A stretch of 21,650 nt of DNA from Bacteroidales bacterium (GTDB lineage: Bacteria > Bacteroidota > Bacteroidia > Bacteroidales > Muribaculaceae), in contig CAAGGJ010000178.1 of NCBI GenBank assembly GCA_900769345.1, forward strand, positions 1 to 21,650. The letters run 5' to 3'. The notes under the pieces were generated by a model. The model ran no database searches, was not told where the DNA came from, and saw only the letters and a list, made by a program, of their open reading frames with translations. Each line of letters begins with the position of its first letter. Within the stretch, counting starts at the first letter, position 1. The translations under genes and the position numbers were made by a program. This document shows positions 14,243-21,650 of this stretch, piece by piece.

Positions 14243-15679
14243 TTAGTTTTTGCGTTTTTTTGCGCGATTAAATCCTACGTGAGTGCGCACGCATCGGAAC
14301 CCGATGTAAGAGCGTTGCTCATTTTGGTATTCCCACATGCGTATGTCGCTACGTATGTTGTGAGCCACATCTTTCCACGAACCGCCGCGCACTATCTTGC
14401 GAGTCATTTTATATGGGTCCTCTTTGGCAGCATCGTAGCGATATTCGGGGTTGAGGTCGCTGGTGAGTTGGTTGATGCTCTCGGTGTAGGCGGTAGAAGT
14501 CCATTCGCTCACATTACCTGCCATATCGTAGAGACCGAACTCGTTGGGGCTATATGTACCCACGCGCGAGGTGATGATGTTACCGTCCTTCACATAGTTG
14601 CCTTCCATAGGCTTGAAGTTGGCATAGAAGCAACCATCGCCCTCGGTGAGGGGCAAGTCGCCCTTCCAGGGGTATTTGTTTTCGTTAATGCCACAGCGAG
14701 CGGCAAATTCCCACTCTGCCTCGGTGGGCAAGCGATATGGTTCTACATACACGCCTTGCTTGCCGAGCGAGCGGCGCAAATATTCGGTGCGCCAGTTGCA
14801 GAATGCGTTGGCTTGTTCCCAACTAACGCCCACCACGGGATAATCGTTGTAGCCTCCGTTAGAGAAATACATGCGCACATAAGGCTCGTTGTAGGCATTT
14901 TCGAAGTCGTTAACCCAGCAAGTGGTGTCGGGGTAAACATTCACGATATAAGTGTTAACAAAGTCGTAGTCGCCCGAGAGCGCACGAGTGATGGTTTCGC
15001 GCACTATTTTACCCTCGTCGGTAACGTAGGCAGTGTCCTTGCTAATCATAGGCATGGTGTAATCCACTTCGTGATCGGTGTTATAGTCGCGACGCTCGGC
15101 ATTGAGGCGATGTTTACGCTTGGCAGCCTCGGTGAGGTTGTAGGTTTCGTAGCGATAGTTCATCTGCTCGGGGTCGAGTTCGCGCACGCCGGTGATTACA
15201 TTGGTGCGATAAACGCTTTCGATGGCGCGTTGCTCATCTTCGTCGGCATTTTTCCAAGGAATCGGTCGGCTCCAATTGAGGCGAGGTGTAATAGGATTGC
15301 CGTCGCGGTCTTCTTCGATTTTGAATGCCTCGTTACCGCCGTAAGCGGGGTCGGCAAGGCGTTCGCGAATGATAGAGTCGCGCACCCAGAAGAGGAATTG
15401 CTTGTATTTCGAGTTGGTGATTTCTGTTTCGTCCATCCAGAATCCGTCGACCGACACGCCACGGGCGTCGGCGAGCAGACCCCAAAGTGAGTCGGCTTCG
15501 GCAGGACCTTCTTTCATCGAACCGCGCTCTATGAGTACCATACCATAGGGCGAAGGTTCTGCCCACGAAGTTCCGCTGATGCCGGTGACTTCACCGCCTG
15601 AGTTGCTTATGCTGCTTCGCGACGAACCGCACGAGGCAACTGTTAAGCCCACAATAAATATAAACAGTAGTTTCTTCAT
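14243..15679 (-). CDS. gldK: Type IX secretion lipoprotein GldK/PorK
   Basis: 478 aa. The signal helix ends in VASC with C17 as the lipidated cysteine; GldK/PorK anchors the GldN-containing rings to the outer membrane. Most of the mature protein has the formylglycine-generating-enzyme (SUMF1) fold. Conserved pieces include MVLIERGSM near the start, the F.MDETEITNSKYKQF block, PTEAEWEFAARCG, DMAGNVSEWTSTAY and GGSWKD followed by RSYIGFRCVRT at the end. GldK uses this fold structurally rather than as an enzyme. A mid-protein insert (about 120-235, rich in charged residues) fits the family. It lies 15 bases after porP/sprF. Confidence 0.95.
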   Translation of the reverse strand: MKKLLFIFIVGLTVASCGSSRSSISNSGGEVTGISGTSWAEPSPYGMVLIERGSMKEGPAEADSLWGLLADARGVSVDGFWMDETEITNSKYKQFLFWVRDSIIRERLADPAYGGNEAFKIEEDRDGNPITPRLNWSRPIPWKNADEDEQRAIESVYRTNVITGVRELDPEQMNYRYETYNLTEAAKRKHRLNAERRDYNTDHEVDYTMPMISKDTAYVTDEGKIVRETITRALSGDYDFVNTYIVNVYPDTTCWVNDFENAYNEPYVRMYFSNGGYNDYPVVGVSWEQANAFCNWRTEYLRRSLGKQGVYVEPYRLPTEAEWEFAARCGINENKYPWKGDLPLTEGDGCFYANFKPMEGNYVKDGNIITSRVGTYSPNEFGLYDMAGNVSEWTSTAYTESINQLTSDLNPEYRYDAAKEDPYKMTRKIVRGGSWKDVAHNIRSDIRMWEYQNEQRSYIGFRCVRTHVGFNRAKKRKN

Positions 15680-15694
15680 ATATTATAATAGTCT

Positions 15695-16672
15695 CTACAT
15701 TAATCTTATGCTTTTATGCTTATTCTTGTTTTTCTCGCCCAAGTTGAGTTTTAAGTTATAACCCAGCCATAATTCGTGGCTGCCTGAGGTGCCTTTGATG
15801 ATGTTCGACACCGGAAAATCGTAGCTGTAGCCCAAGGTTACGCCTTTTAGCTCGGCTCCGATGATAAAAGCCACGGCATCTTTCCAACGATACGACACAC
15901 CGGCGCTCAGAAATTTCTTGTAGCGTAGGCGTGCGGTGGCTTCGGCAGTCCAATATTGTGTATCGGTCTTAAAAAAGACTGACGGCTGTAATTCAAATAA
16001 CGTATTTTTTATCGGGATATTGCCTCCCGACATAAAATAGTAGGTTCTTCCAGCCTGAAATTCGTATAGGTCGTCCTCGGAGTTCTCGGTGCGGAGGCTT
16101 ATGCTCGGCTGATTGAGGTGTGTGGTTGAGATGCCCACCCAGAAATATTTGTGAGTGAAGTGCAAGCCTGCCGAGGCGTCGAATCCGGTGCCGGCGATGT
16201 CCTGCTGCGGTATGGCATCGTCGTTGGTTTCGTGAAATTCGTCATCGCTCGGGATAAATACTTCGGTGCCTTTGAATGTCTCATTGATTATACCCACCTG
16301 AACGCCTATGCTGAGTTCGCCTTTCAATAAGCGTTTACGAAAAGCGAGTTGAGCGGCGGCATTGATGGAGCGATAGAGACCCATCGACTGCTGCGAGAGG
16401 TTCACACCCACTGCCCAACGCTTGTTGAGAAACTTAAATGGCATATCGCCGAGTGCGTTGAACGACATTGGCGCATTGTCGATGCCGAGCCACTGCACGC
16501 GGCTGCCGGCTTTGATGCTGATATTGTCGGTGGTGCCTATGGCAGCAGGGTTGTAGTAGTTCTGAACGGCCCAATACTGCGTGAACTGCGCATCGGTTTG
16601 CGCCTTGGCTGCTATCGAGACGATTGCTGTAAGGATGCTTGCGATGAGATATTTCAATATTTGGCTATTCAT
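15695..16672 (-). CDS. porP: PorP/SprF family type IX secretion outer-membrane protein
   Basis: 325 aa. A signal peptide (1-24, ending AAKA) is followed by DAQFTQYWAVQNYYNPAAIG, the family hallmark with YNPAA at 40-44. The rest alternates like an outer-membrane beta-barrel of about 14 strands. The family member next to gldK works with the T9SS core and in known systems links it to the cell surface. Paralogues elsewhere (SprF) serve individual adhesins, but this position beside gldK marks the core PorP type. It starts 14 bases after porT and ends 15 bases before gldK. Confidence 0.92.
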   Translation of the reverse strand: MNSQILKYLIASILTAIVSIAAKAQTDAQFTQYWAVQNYYNPAAIGTTDNISIKAGSRVQWLGIDNAPMSFNALGDMPFKFLNKRWAVGVNLSQQSMGLYRSINAAAQLAFRKRLLKGELSIGVQVGIINETFKGTEVFIPSDDEFHETNDDAIPQQDIAGTGFDASAGLHFTHKYFWVGISTTHLNQPSISLRTENSEDDLYEFQAGRTYYFMSGGNIPIKNTLFELQPSVFFKTDTQYWTAEATARLRYKKFLSAGVSYRWKDAVAFIIGAELKGVTLGYSYDFPVSNIIKGTSGSHELWLGYNLKLNLGEKNKNKHKSIRLM

Positions 16673-16687
16673 ATAGTGTTATTGTGA

Positions 16688-17419
16688 TTATTCGAAGTAA
16701 AAAGTGATTACCACCATGTTGCTTGTGATTTTGTTCACCGACTTGGTGAAATTCTCCATTGCGGGGTCGTCCTCAAGGTCGGGACGGTCTTTTTTGAGTA
16801 TGTCGCGAAGTCCGAAGCAAAATTTGATTTCGGGGCAAAACTTGAAGTAGGGGAGATAGAAGTCGCAGCCGAAGCCTATGGTGAGCATGGCATCGGTGGA
16901 AGCGAATTGGAACTGCTCGCTGCGCTGTTTCGACACATCGAGCACGCCCATAATGCCTCCCACCATATAGGGACGGCAGTTGTGATAACGAAGAGCGGAG
17001 TATTTCAAGTCGAGTGGCATCACCACATAGGTTGATTTTACATTTTGTCGACCAAGGGCGGTTCCGGGGTTGTTGGCATCGCGGAAACGCACCACTTTAT
17101 TACCGAACTGCATACCCGGCGACAGACGCAGGTTGAAGTGATTGTTGAGACGCAAATCGGCGAGAACGCTCACGGTGAATCCCGGTGAGAGTTCGGGCAC
17201 CTCGGCGAACCACGACTCGCCGTTGTCGGTAACAAAACCATTGTTGGTAATGCTTAGATTTTGAAACGAAGTGCCTACCGAGAAGCCGAAGTGCAGGCGC
17301 TTCAAGTCGGCATAAGGTCGGTTTAGGATCTTATCTTTAGGCTGGGCTTGCAATGCCAACGCCAGTGCCATTGCAGCCAATAGAACAATATTTCGTAGCG
17401 AATTTTTCATTTTTATCAT
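16688..17419 (-). CDS. porT: PorT/SprT-like type IX secretion outer-membrane protein
   Basis: 243 aa, the same size as P. gingivalis PorT. A signal peptide (ATG 17419, or 17410 for a slightly shorter form; cleavage after about ALQA) leads into PYADLKRLHFGFSVGTSFQNLSI. It continues with a small barrel: PGFTVSVLADLRLNNHFNLRLSPGMQFG, KSTYVVMPLDLKYSA, VGGIMGVLDVS. Order and wording match PorT, an outer-membrane protein needed for T9SS assembly. In P. gingivalis porT is unlinked to porPKLMN; here it is the first gene of the cluster, 14 bases ahead of porP/sprF. The upstream gap to the SH3-domain gene is 49 bases, so the transcript may start further up. Confidence 0.88.
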   Translation of the reverse strand: MIKMKNSLRNIVLLAAMALALALQAQPKDKILNRPYADLKRLHFGFSVGTSFQNLSITNNGFVTDNGESWFAEVPELSPGFTVSVLADLRLNNHFNLRLSPGMQFGNKVVRFRDANNPGTALGRQNVKSTYVVMPLDLKYSALRYHNCRPYMVGGIMGVLDVSKQRSEQFQFASTDAMLTIGFGCDFYLPYFKFCPEIKFCFGLRDILKKDRPDLEDDPAMENFTKSVNKITSNMVVITFYFE

Positions 17420-17468
17420 TTAATATAACGAAGCATTCGCTGTAATATTGTGTAGGGTAGCTATAGAT

Positions 17469-18416
17469 TTATCTCCAAATGTGTCCGCTGCAACTTTCGC
17501 TTTGGTGAGTAACGTGGCCATATCGTCCGCAGCGATGGGTGCTGTCATTCCACAACGAGCAGTTGAAGCAACATCTGTCCGATTTCTTCTTATTGTCGTC
17601 GGAACCCGAACCCGAACCCGAAGCTGTGCCACCCGATGCAAGGAACAAGAAGATTATGAGTACATAGCAGAATAACAATGCTCCCATGGCATACGACGCG
17701 ATGTAGAGCGCTTCCACTATGGCAGCTCGAGTGCTCCCAAGGGCGCTTGCACGGCGGCTGATGAGGGTAAATTCGTATATGCCTACCACGGCGAAGGCTA
17801 TGATTACATTGTTGGTCAAATTGGCTGCCATTCCGCCCAACAATAGGGGGATAATAGGTCGGAAATGTGCCAATTTTGAGCATTGAGTTACAGGATATCG
17901 GGCAAGGTTGTTGAAAAATCGGTTGCACGAAGTTTTGCCAAATACCGCCCATGCGCCTATGATTAATCCCAAGAGCATAAGAAATGCCAGGAAATATGCC
18001 ATTTCGTCGGGCAATTTGGCGTTGGAGTTATCGCTGCGGATGGCATTTAAGAATGTGTCGATCCACTTGAAGTAATTTTTCGGAGCCTGCTGAGCATCAG
18101 CATCTTGCGCTATGGGTGCTTGAGGTATCGATTCCTGAGTTTGCACGGCAGGAGCAGGCTCGGGCATCGGTTCGCAATTATATGGTGCTATAATGCCTTT
18201 TTTGCCTTTATAGTTGAAAACCAAACGATTGCCGGTTTTTGCTATTACTTCAAATCGCTCGCCGCGAACCATGCGTCCTAAGCTCACCGACGGCTGTTCG
18301 GCGTCGTAGATGTCCACATAGTTGGCTGTAACTCTATATTTCTCGCCGGCTGTAAGGCTTAGTGCGCCTGCCAGCACTACTAATGCAGTAAAAAAGGTGC
18401 AAATAAAACTTTTCAT
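17469..18416 (-). CDS. SH3-domain membrane protein with C-terminal Cys motif
   Basis: 315 aa from the ATG at 18416 (MKSFICTFFTAL); the upstream extension to 18455 would overlap the predicted -7 element and spoil the signal peptide. Domain order: signal peptide (1-23), a bacterial SH3-like domain (about 27-82, YRVTANYVDIYDAE...GRMVRGERFEVIAK), a Pro/Gln-rich linker (84-113), three hydrophobic segments (about 140-160, 188-220, 233-261), a Gly-Ser linker, and a Cys-rich tail with C282, C283, C286, C296 and C309 spaced like a small metal-binding knuckle. Function unknown. It reads into the T9SS cluster with a 49-base gap. A role in envelope sensing is only a guess, and co-transcription with porT is plausible but unproven. 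Confidence 0.75.
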   Translation of the reverse strand: MKSFICTFFTALVVLAGALSLTAGEKYRVTANYVDIYDAEQPSVSLGRMVRGERFEVIAKTGNRLVFNYKGKKGIIAPYNCEPMPEPAPAVQTQESIPQAPIAQDADAQQAPKNYFKWIDTFLNAIRSDNSNAKLPDEMAYFLAFLMLLGLIIGAWAVFGKTSCNRFFNNLARYPVTQCSKLAHFRPIIPLLLGGMAANLTNNVIIAFAVVGIYEFTLISRRASALGSTRAAIVEALYIASYAMGALLFCYVLIIFLFLASGGTASGSGSGSDDNKKKSDRCCFNCSLWNDSTHRCGRYGHVTHQSESCSGHIWR

Positions 18417-18452
18417 ACGATAATTGAGTCGGTTAATTCTCTTTTCCGGGTT

Positions 18453-18460
18453 CAAAAATA
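18453..18460 (-). promoter_or_regulatory. -7 element for the SH3-protein (and possibly T9SS) transcript
   Basis: On the minus strand TATTTTTG at 18460-18453 matches TAnnTTTG. No TTTG lies 19-21 bases upstream. The implied start near 18446 supports translation from 18416 rather than 18455. Confidence 0.45.
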
Positions 18461-18655
18461 TTACATTTTTCTGAGACTAAGCGCATTTTTGAGCCTTTTT
18501 GCAGCCCGATGGTGGCAAAAGTCGCATTTTACACCGAATAGATATGCTGCGTTCGGCGTAACATAGTTATGAAGTCGGTTTTGATAAATATCGCACTTTT
18601 GCCGCGTAATTATCATAATAGTATATTTTTTTGGGCATTATGCTTACGGTTTTAA
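18461..18655. other. Divergent intergenic region between the SH3 gene and the AAA gene
   Basis: With the repeats that follow, the gene-free stretch between the two start codons is about 350 bases. It is AT-rich, with several T-runs. GGCAAAAGT at 18514-18522 is repeated in inverted orientation at 18595-18603 (ACTTTTGCC), with a long 72-base spacer. No reading frame with coding character and no RNA gene were seen. Confidence 0.4.
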
Positions 18656-18780
18656 GGAAAATGTGTAACTTTGCGTCAAAGCTCGGGTGGAAAATGTGTT
18701 TTATATGAATAAACTCGGGTGGAAAATGTGTGGCTTTGCATTAAAACTCGGGTGGAAAATGTGCGGAATATGTATAAAAG
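18656..18780 (+). repeat. Tandem ~33-bp repeats running into the AAA-gene start
   Basis: Units begin GGAAAATGTG and end in CTCGGGT: 18656-18688 (33), 18689-18720 (32), 18721-18753 (33) and a degenerate fourth from 18754. The junction sequence CTCGGGTGGAAAATGTG is exact at 18682-18698, 18714-18730 and 18747-18763. Units 1 and 3 share CTTTGC in the middle; unit 1 contains TAACTTTG (18666-18673), a -7 match. The array therefore duplicates what may be promoter/leader sequence, and copy number could tune expression of the gene starting at 18770. Confidence 0.85.
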
Positions 18781-20107
18781 AAAGATTGAAAGCCGTTTGC
18801 AGGCATGGTTGGACGAGCCCTCGCACAAGCCAATTGTAGTGAAGGGTGTGCGCCAATGCGGCAAGACAAGTAGCGTGATGGATTTTGCCGAGAAACACTT
18901 TAAAAATGTGGTGTATCTCGACTTTCGCAAGAATCCCGACTATAAGAAGTTCTTCACTCCCAATCTGGAAGTGGATTCAATCATCATGCGCCTCACGGCT
19001 GCCATACCGAGCGCTGAGATTGAGGATGGCAAAACCTGCTTTGTGTTTGATGAGATACAAGATTGTCCGCGTGCGAGAGGTTCGCTCAAATACTTCCATC
19101 TGGATGGTCGTTATGAGGTGATGTGTACGGGTTCGCTATTGGGCGTAAACGGTTATAAGACAAAAGCCGAAAAAGAAGAGGAAAGAGAGGCCTCAATACC
19201 TGTTGGTTTTGAGGAGATTGTGAATATGTATCCGATGGACTTCGAGGAGTGGCTATGGGCTAACGGCATTAAGAAGATTCATATTGATTACCTTAAGAAA
19301 TGTCTTGCCACCGAAACTCCGGTGGATGAAGCTCTACACTATCGTTTTCGCGAACTGCTACATCAGTATGTCGTTGTGGGCGGTATGCCTGAGGCAGTCA
19401 CAACTTTTCTTGAGACAAAGCAAATAGGCAAGGTGCTTTCCGTGCAGAGACGCATCATAGATGAATACAAATCGGACATGGTGAAGTATGCTCTTACTGC
19501 AGATAAGTCTCGCATACGCGAGTGCTTTGAGTCAATACCGGCACAGCTGGCTCGTGAGTATAAGAAATTCACCTATTCTGTTGTTCGTCCGGGAGCACGT
19601 GGTCGCGACTATGTGGGTAGCCTTCAGTGGATAGAGGATGCCGGTATCATTCGCAGGTGTTATAATACGGAAATCACCGAACTACCTTTGGATGGCTACA
19701 AGATACAAAGCGAGTTTAAGGTTTATATGGCAGATATCGGATTGCTCATCGCTATGCTCGAAGAGGGTACACAGTCGAATATTCTGGCTGGAGATTTGCT
19801 GAGCTACAAGGGCGCCATATTTGAGAACCTCGTTGCCGACATTCTTGGTAAGATGGAACGCAAGTTGTATTATTACCACAAAGATGGTGGTGTGGAGCTT
19901 GACTTCCTGATGCGATATAAAGGCAAATGTACCCCTTTGGAATGTAAGGCATCTACAGGAAATGCAAAGTCAGTTCGCACAGTAATGAAGAATTATGACA
20001 AATACCATATCGATAGTGCACTAAAGTTGGGCGATTATAACATCGGCAGGAATGAAAACATGCTGACGCTGCCAATGTATATGGCATTCTTGCTTACTGA
20101 GGTGTAG
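18770..20107 (+). CDS. AAA ATPase with DUF4143 (PD-(D/E)XK-like C-terminus)
   Basis: 445 aa from the ATG at 18770 (MYKRKIESRLQAW), the usual N-terminus; an upstream GTG at 18719 would place repeat DNA in the protein. The N-terminal AAA domain has Walker A GVRQCGKTS at 26-34 and Walker B CFVFDEIQD at 90-98, with MCTGSLLGV as the sensor region. The DUF4143 part ends in a nuclease-like core: E352 (GAIFEN), D378 (VELDF) and E391-x-K393 (LECKA), the PD-(D/E)XK pattern. Such proteins are abundant and multi-copy in Bacteroidetes. Roles are poorly known; links to DNA, toxin-antitoxin or defence functions have been suggested and none is established here. It stands alone between tandem repeats and a large hairpin. 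Confidence 0.88.
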   Translation: MYKRKIESRLQAWLDEPSHKPIVVKGVRQCGKTSSVMDFAEKHFKNVVYLDFRKNPDYKKFFTPNLEVDSIIMRLTAAIPSAEIEDGKTCFVFDEIQDCPRARGSLKYFHLDGRYEVMCTGSLLGVNGYKTKAEKEEEREASIPVGFEEIVNMYPMDFEEWLWANGIKKIHIDYLKKCLATETPVDEALHYRFRELLHQYVVVGGMPEAVTTFLETKQIGKVLSVQRRIIDEYKSDMVKYALTADKSRIRECFESIPAQLAREYKKFTYSVVRPGARGRDYVGSLQWIEDAGIIRRCYNTEITELPLDGYKIQSEFKVYMADIGLLIAMLEEGTQSNILAGDLLSYKGAIFENLVADILGKMERKLYYYHKDGGVELDFLMRYKGKCTPLECKASTGNAKSVRTVMKNYDKYHIDSALKLGDYNIGRNENMLTLPMYMAFLLTEV

Positions 20108-20135
20108 CTCCATATTACACACTACCCCAGCAGCG

Positions 20136-20177
20136 GCACCCACCCGACTGCAAAAAAAAATCAAGTCGGGTGGGTGC
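20136..20177. terminator. Large GC-rich hairpin with an A/T tract in its loop, between convergent genes
   Basis: 14-bp perfect arms (20136-20149 and 20164-20177) enclose a 14-base loop containing A9. It sits between the converging AAA and beta-barrel genes and presumably stops both transcripts. However, no T-run follows the stem on either strand; the homopolymer is in the loop, which is atypical. The arm contains TCGGGTGG, also present in the repeats before the AAA gene. Confidence 0.6.
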
Positions 20178-20186
20178 GGGCAGTAG

Positions 20187-21612
20187 CTATTTGGCGTCGA
20201 AACTATAGCCTATACTCAACTGAAGATAGTTGTGAATACGATAGTCGGTGTAATCTACTCGAGTTGTGGCAGTCTCGCGGGTAGAATAACTCTGCTTTTT
20301 GTTGAAAATATCGTCGGCTGAAAGCTTGATAATTAGTTTTTTGTTGAGCAGCGAAGCCGATGCGGCGGCATCGAGGGCAAAGTAGCTGCGATTGAAATAA
20401 TCGGTGCTATAACCGCTCTGTCCCTCGAAATAGGGCGATAGTGATAGGGCGAATATGCCTACTTTGTAGCGAACGGTGAGTTTTGTGTCGTGGCGGAAAG
20501 TATTGAATTTTTCGATGGCGCTTTGCGAGTAGGTGTTGTGATTGAAAGTCATTTTGCTCGAACCTTCGATCTTCCATTGGTTTAAGCTGATCGTAAACGA
20601 TGGCTCGTAGACTATTTGACGCTGCCTATTGAGAACGTAGGATAGCGTAGCATCGTCGTCGATAACGGTAATTGCGCCATAACGGCTGTTGTTGCTGAAA
20701 GTGATGTTTTGGTTGATAGTCAGCACATCGCAGGGCACAATGGAGTATTGCGCGAAACATGATGCCGATTTGCCGCTACGCATATTCTCGCTGCGAGAGC
20801 GGAAGACGCCTGTGGCGGAGTTGAAATATTGCACATTTCCCACCGGGTCGTAGTCCTTGCGATATTCGAATCCCAAGGTGAACACCTGTTCGAATTTCGG
20901 AATAATCAAGGAGTAGTTGAAATCGGATTTTAACAATCCCGAGCGTTTGAGACGGCTGTTGCCCTGCAAGATGAATAGCGGGTTGGTGTCGTCGGTGTAG
21001 TCGAGAGTGCTGACGATAGAAGGCAGGGTCTGAGAATAACCGACATTGGCGCGAATCGTTTGTGAGCGCGAAGGTCGCCAAGTGAGTTCGAAACGCGGCT
21101 TAGGCATGGTGGCATTGCGATCGGCTATTGTGTCGAGCTTGCCACGGCGATAATTTATATTTTCGTGCAAAAAGTCGATGTTGAAACTTGGGCGCAGGTT
21201 GAGCTTGCCAATATTAAGTGTCAATCCTGCCATTGCCGAGTGCTTCGATTCCGAACCGTCGCTATATTCGCTGTTGGCAGCATCATGGGCATCGTTTCGT
21301 GTTACATCAGAGTCGGAGAAGCGGTTGTTGTGGGCATATGAGTATGATAGCTTTAATATATTGCTTTTGCCAATGCCGATACTTGCTGAAGCTGAAGCCG
21401 AAGCCATCAAGGAGTGTGAGGTGAGTTCGGTGGCGAGAATGTCGTGTTCGGTAATTCCCAAATTATGATATTCGTAGGCCGATTTCGATAGCGATGACTT
21501 GTCGTTGTCGGTATAGTCGATTTGCGCTGTTGCGGCGAACTCGTTTTTGCCGTGATAGTGAGTTAACGAAGCCTCGCTCGAAGTGTTGAACTTATTGCCG
21601 AGTGACGTATTA
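20187..21612 (-). CDS. TonB-dependent-receptor-like outer-membrane beta-barrel protein, C-terminal part
   Basis: About 475 codons of an open frame running off the right edge; the 5' end is missing. No start is visible, because the frame continues upstream of the TTG at 21461 up to 21612. The text is a string of alternating amphipathic strands separated by charged turns, ending IHNYLQLSIGYSFDAK. It fits the C-terminal barrel of the OMP_b-brl_3/TonB-dependent receptor group of Bacteroidetes (for example LRPSFNIDFLHENINYRRG and RFELTWRPSRSQTIRANVGY). Full members are 800-1000 aa with an N-terminal carboxypeptidase-regulatory-like domain and plug, so roughly half is absent. Substrate unknown. The frame ends where adapter sequence begins, so the truncation is technical rather than biological. 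Confidence 0.82.
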
Positions 21613-21650
21613 AGATCGGAAGAGCGTCGTGTAGGGAAAGAGTGTAGATC
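21613..21650. other. Illumina sequencing adapter (contamination)
   Basis: The final 38 bases begin AGATCGGAAGAGCGTCGTGT and continue exactly as the reverse complement of the Illumina TruSeq universal adapter. They are not genomic and should be trimmed. They truncate the beta-barrel gene. Confidence 0.97.

Noticed and set aside
14156..15490. 444-codon plus-strand frame opposite gldK
   Set aside because: Antisense shadow; GldK motifs on the minus strand are unambiguous.
18719..18769. GTG start at 18719 for the AAA ATPase
   Set aside because: It would add 17 residues encoded by the repeat units. The ATG at 18770 gives the normal family N-terminus.
18656..18780. CRISPR array
   Set aside because: Units are contiguous 32-33-bp tandem copies; the variable middles are only about 15 bases and two of them are related, so there are no true spacers, and no cas genes are present.
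18676..18930. Short minus-strand protein with repeated HTFSTRV-like text
   Set aside because: It is simply the translation of the tandem DNA repeats, runs antisense into the AAA gene and has no other coding sign.

Overview
The window looks like one end-to-end contig from a Bacteroidales bacterium. A gut lineage such as Muribaculaceae is possible, but this rests only on general resemblance. The evidence is a type IX secretion (T9SS/gliding) operon, many promoters of the Bacteroidetes form TTTG-N20-TAnnTTTG, no recognisable Shine-Dalgarno sites, a GH43 lipoprotein, a BspA-like leucine-rich-repeat fragment, and an outer-membrane beta-barrel receptor. The left edge cuts through the 3' end of a group II intron. 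The last 38 bases (21613-21650) are Illumina adapter, so biological sequence ends at 21612.

Layout. 1-103: intron domains V and VI. 308-2365 (minus): a CoA-transferase of short-chain acid fermentation and a membrane-anchored hypothetical protein sharing one promoter. 2678-4087 (plus): a secreted GH43 glycosidase. 4245-7112 (plus): argH, a YghZ-type aldo/keto reductase and a Rieske-fold lipoprotein lacking the usual cluster ligands, apparently one transcription unit. 7358-7445: tRNA-Leu(UAA) with its own promoter and terminator. 7587-8735 (plus): a secreted N-acetylmuramoyl-L-alanine amidase.

8736-10129 is the most unusual part. It holds a small two-helix membrane protein gene broken by an in-frame TGA, a strong promoter followed by a short structured transcript candidate, a second structured element of about 140 nt with a 23-bp closing stem, and an AT-rich BspA-like N-terminus joined out of frame to the C-terminal half of an unrelated beta-barrel protein. 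It looks like a decaying or rearranged hot spot that carries unannotated RNA structure.

18455-10396 (minus) holds an SH3/Cys-rich membrane protein followed by porT-porP/sprF-gldK-gldL-gldM-gldN. Together these supply most of the T9SS inner-membrane motor (GldL, GldM), the periplasmic/outer-membrane ring (GldK, GldN) and accessory outer-membrane proteins. porT sits directly in the cluster. 18770-20107 (plus) is an AAA ATPase with DUF4143, preceded by about 33-bp tandem repeats that run into its start region and followed by a large hairpin sharing the TCGGGTGG core. The right edge is the C-terminal part of a TonB-dependent-receptor-like beta-barrel protein on the minus strand.

I did not find a complete, clearly novel multi-gene system. 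The best leads are the structured RNAs at 9.1-9.33 kb, the broken small membrane gene, the chimeric junction near 9785, the ligand-poor Rieske lipoprotein, and the repeat-flanked AAA gene.
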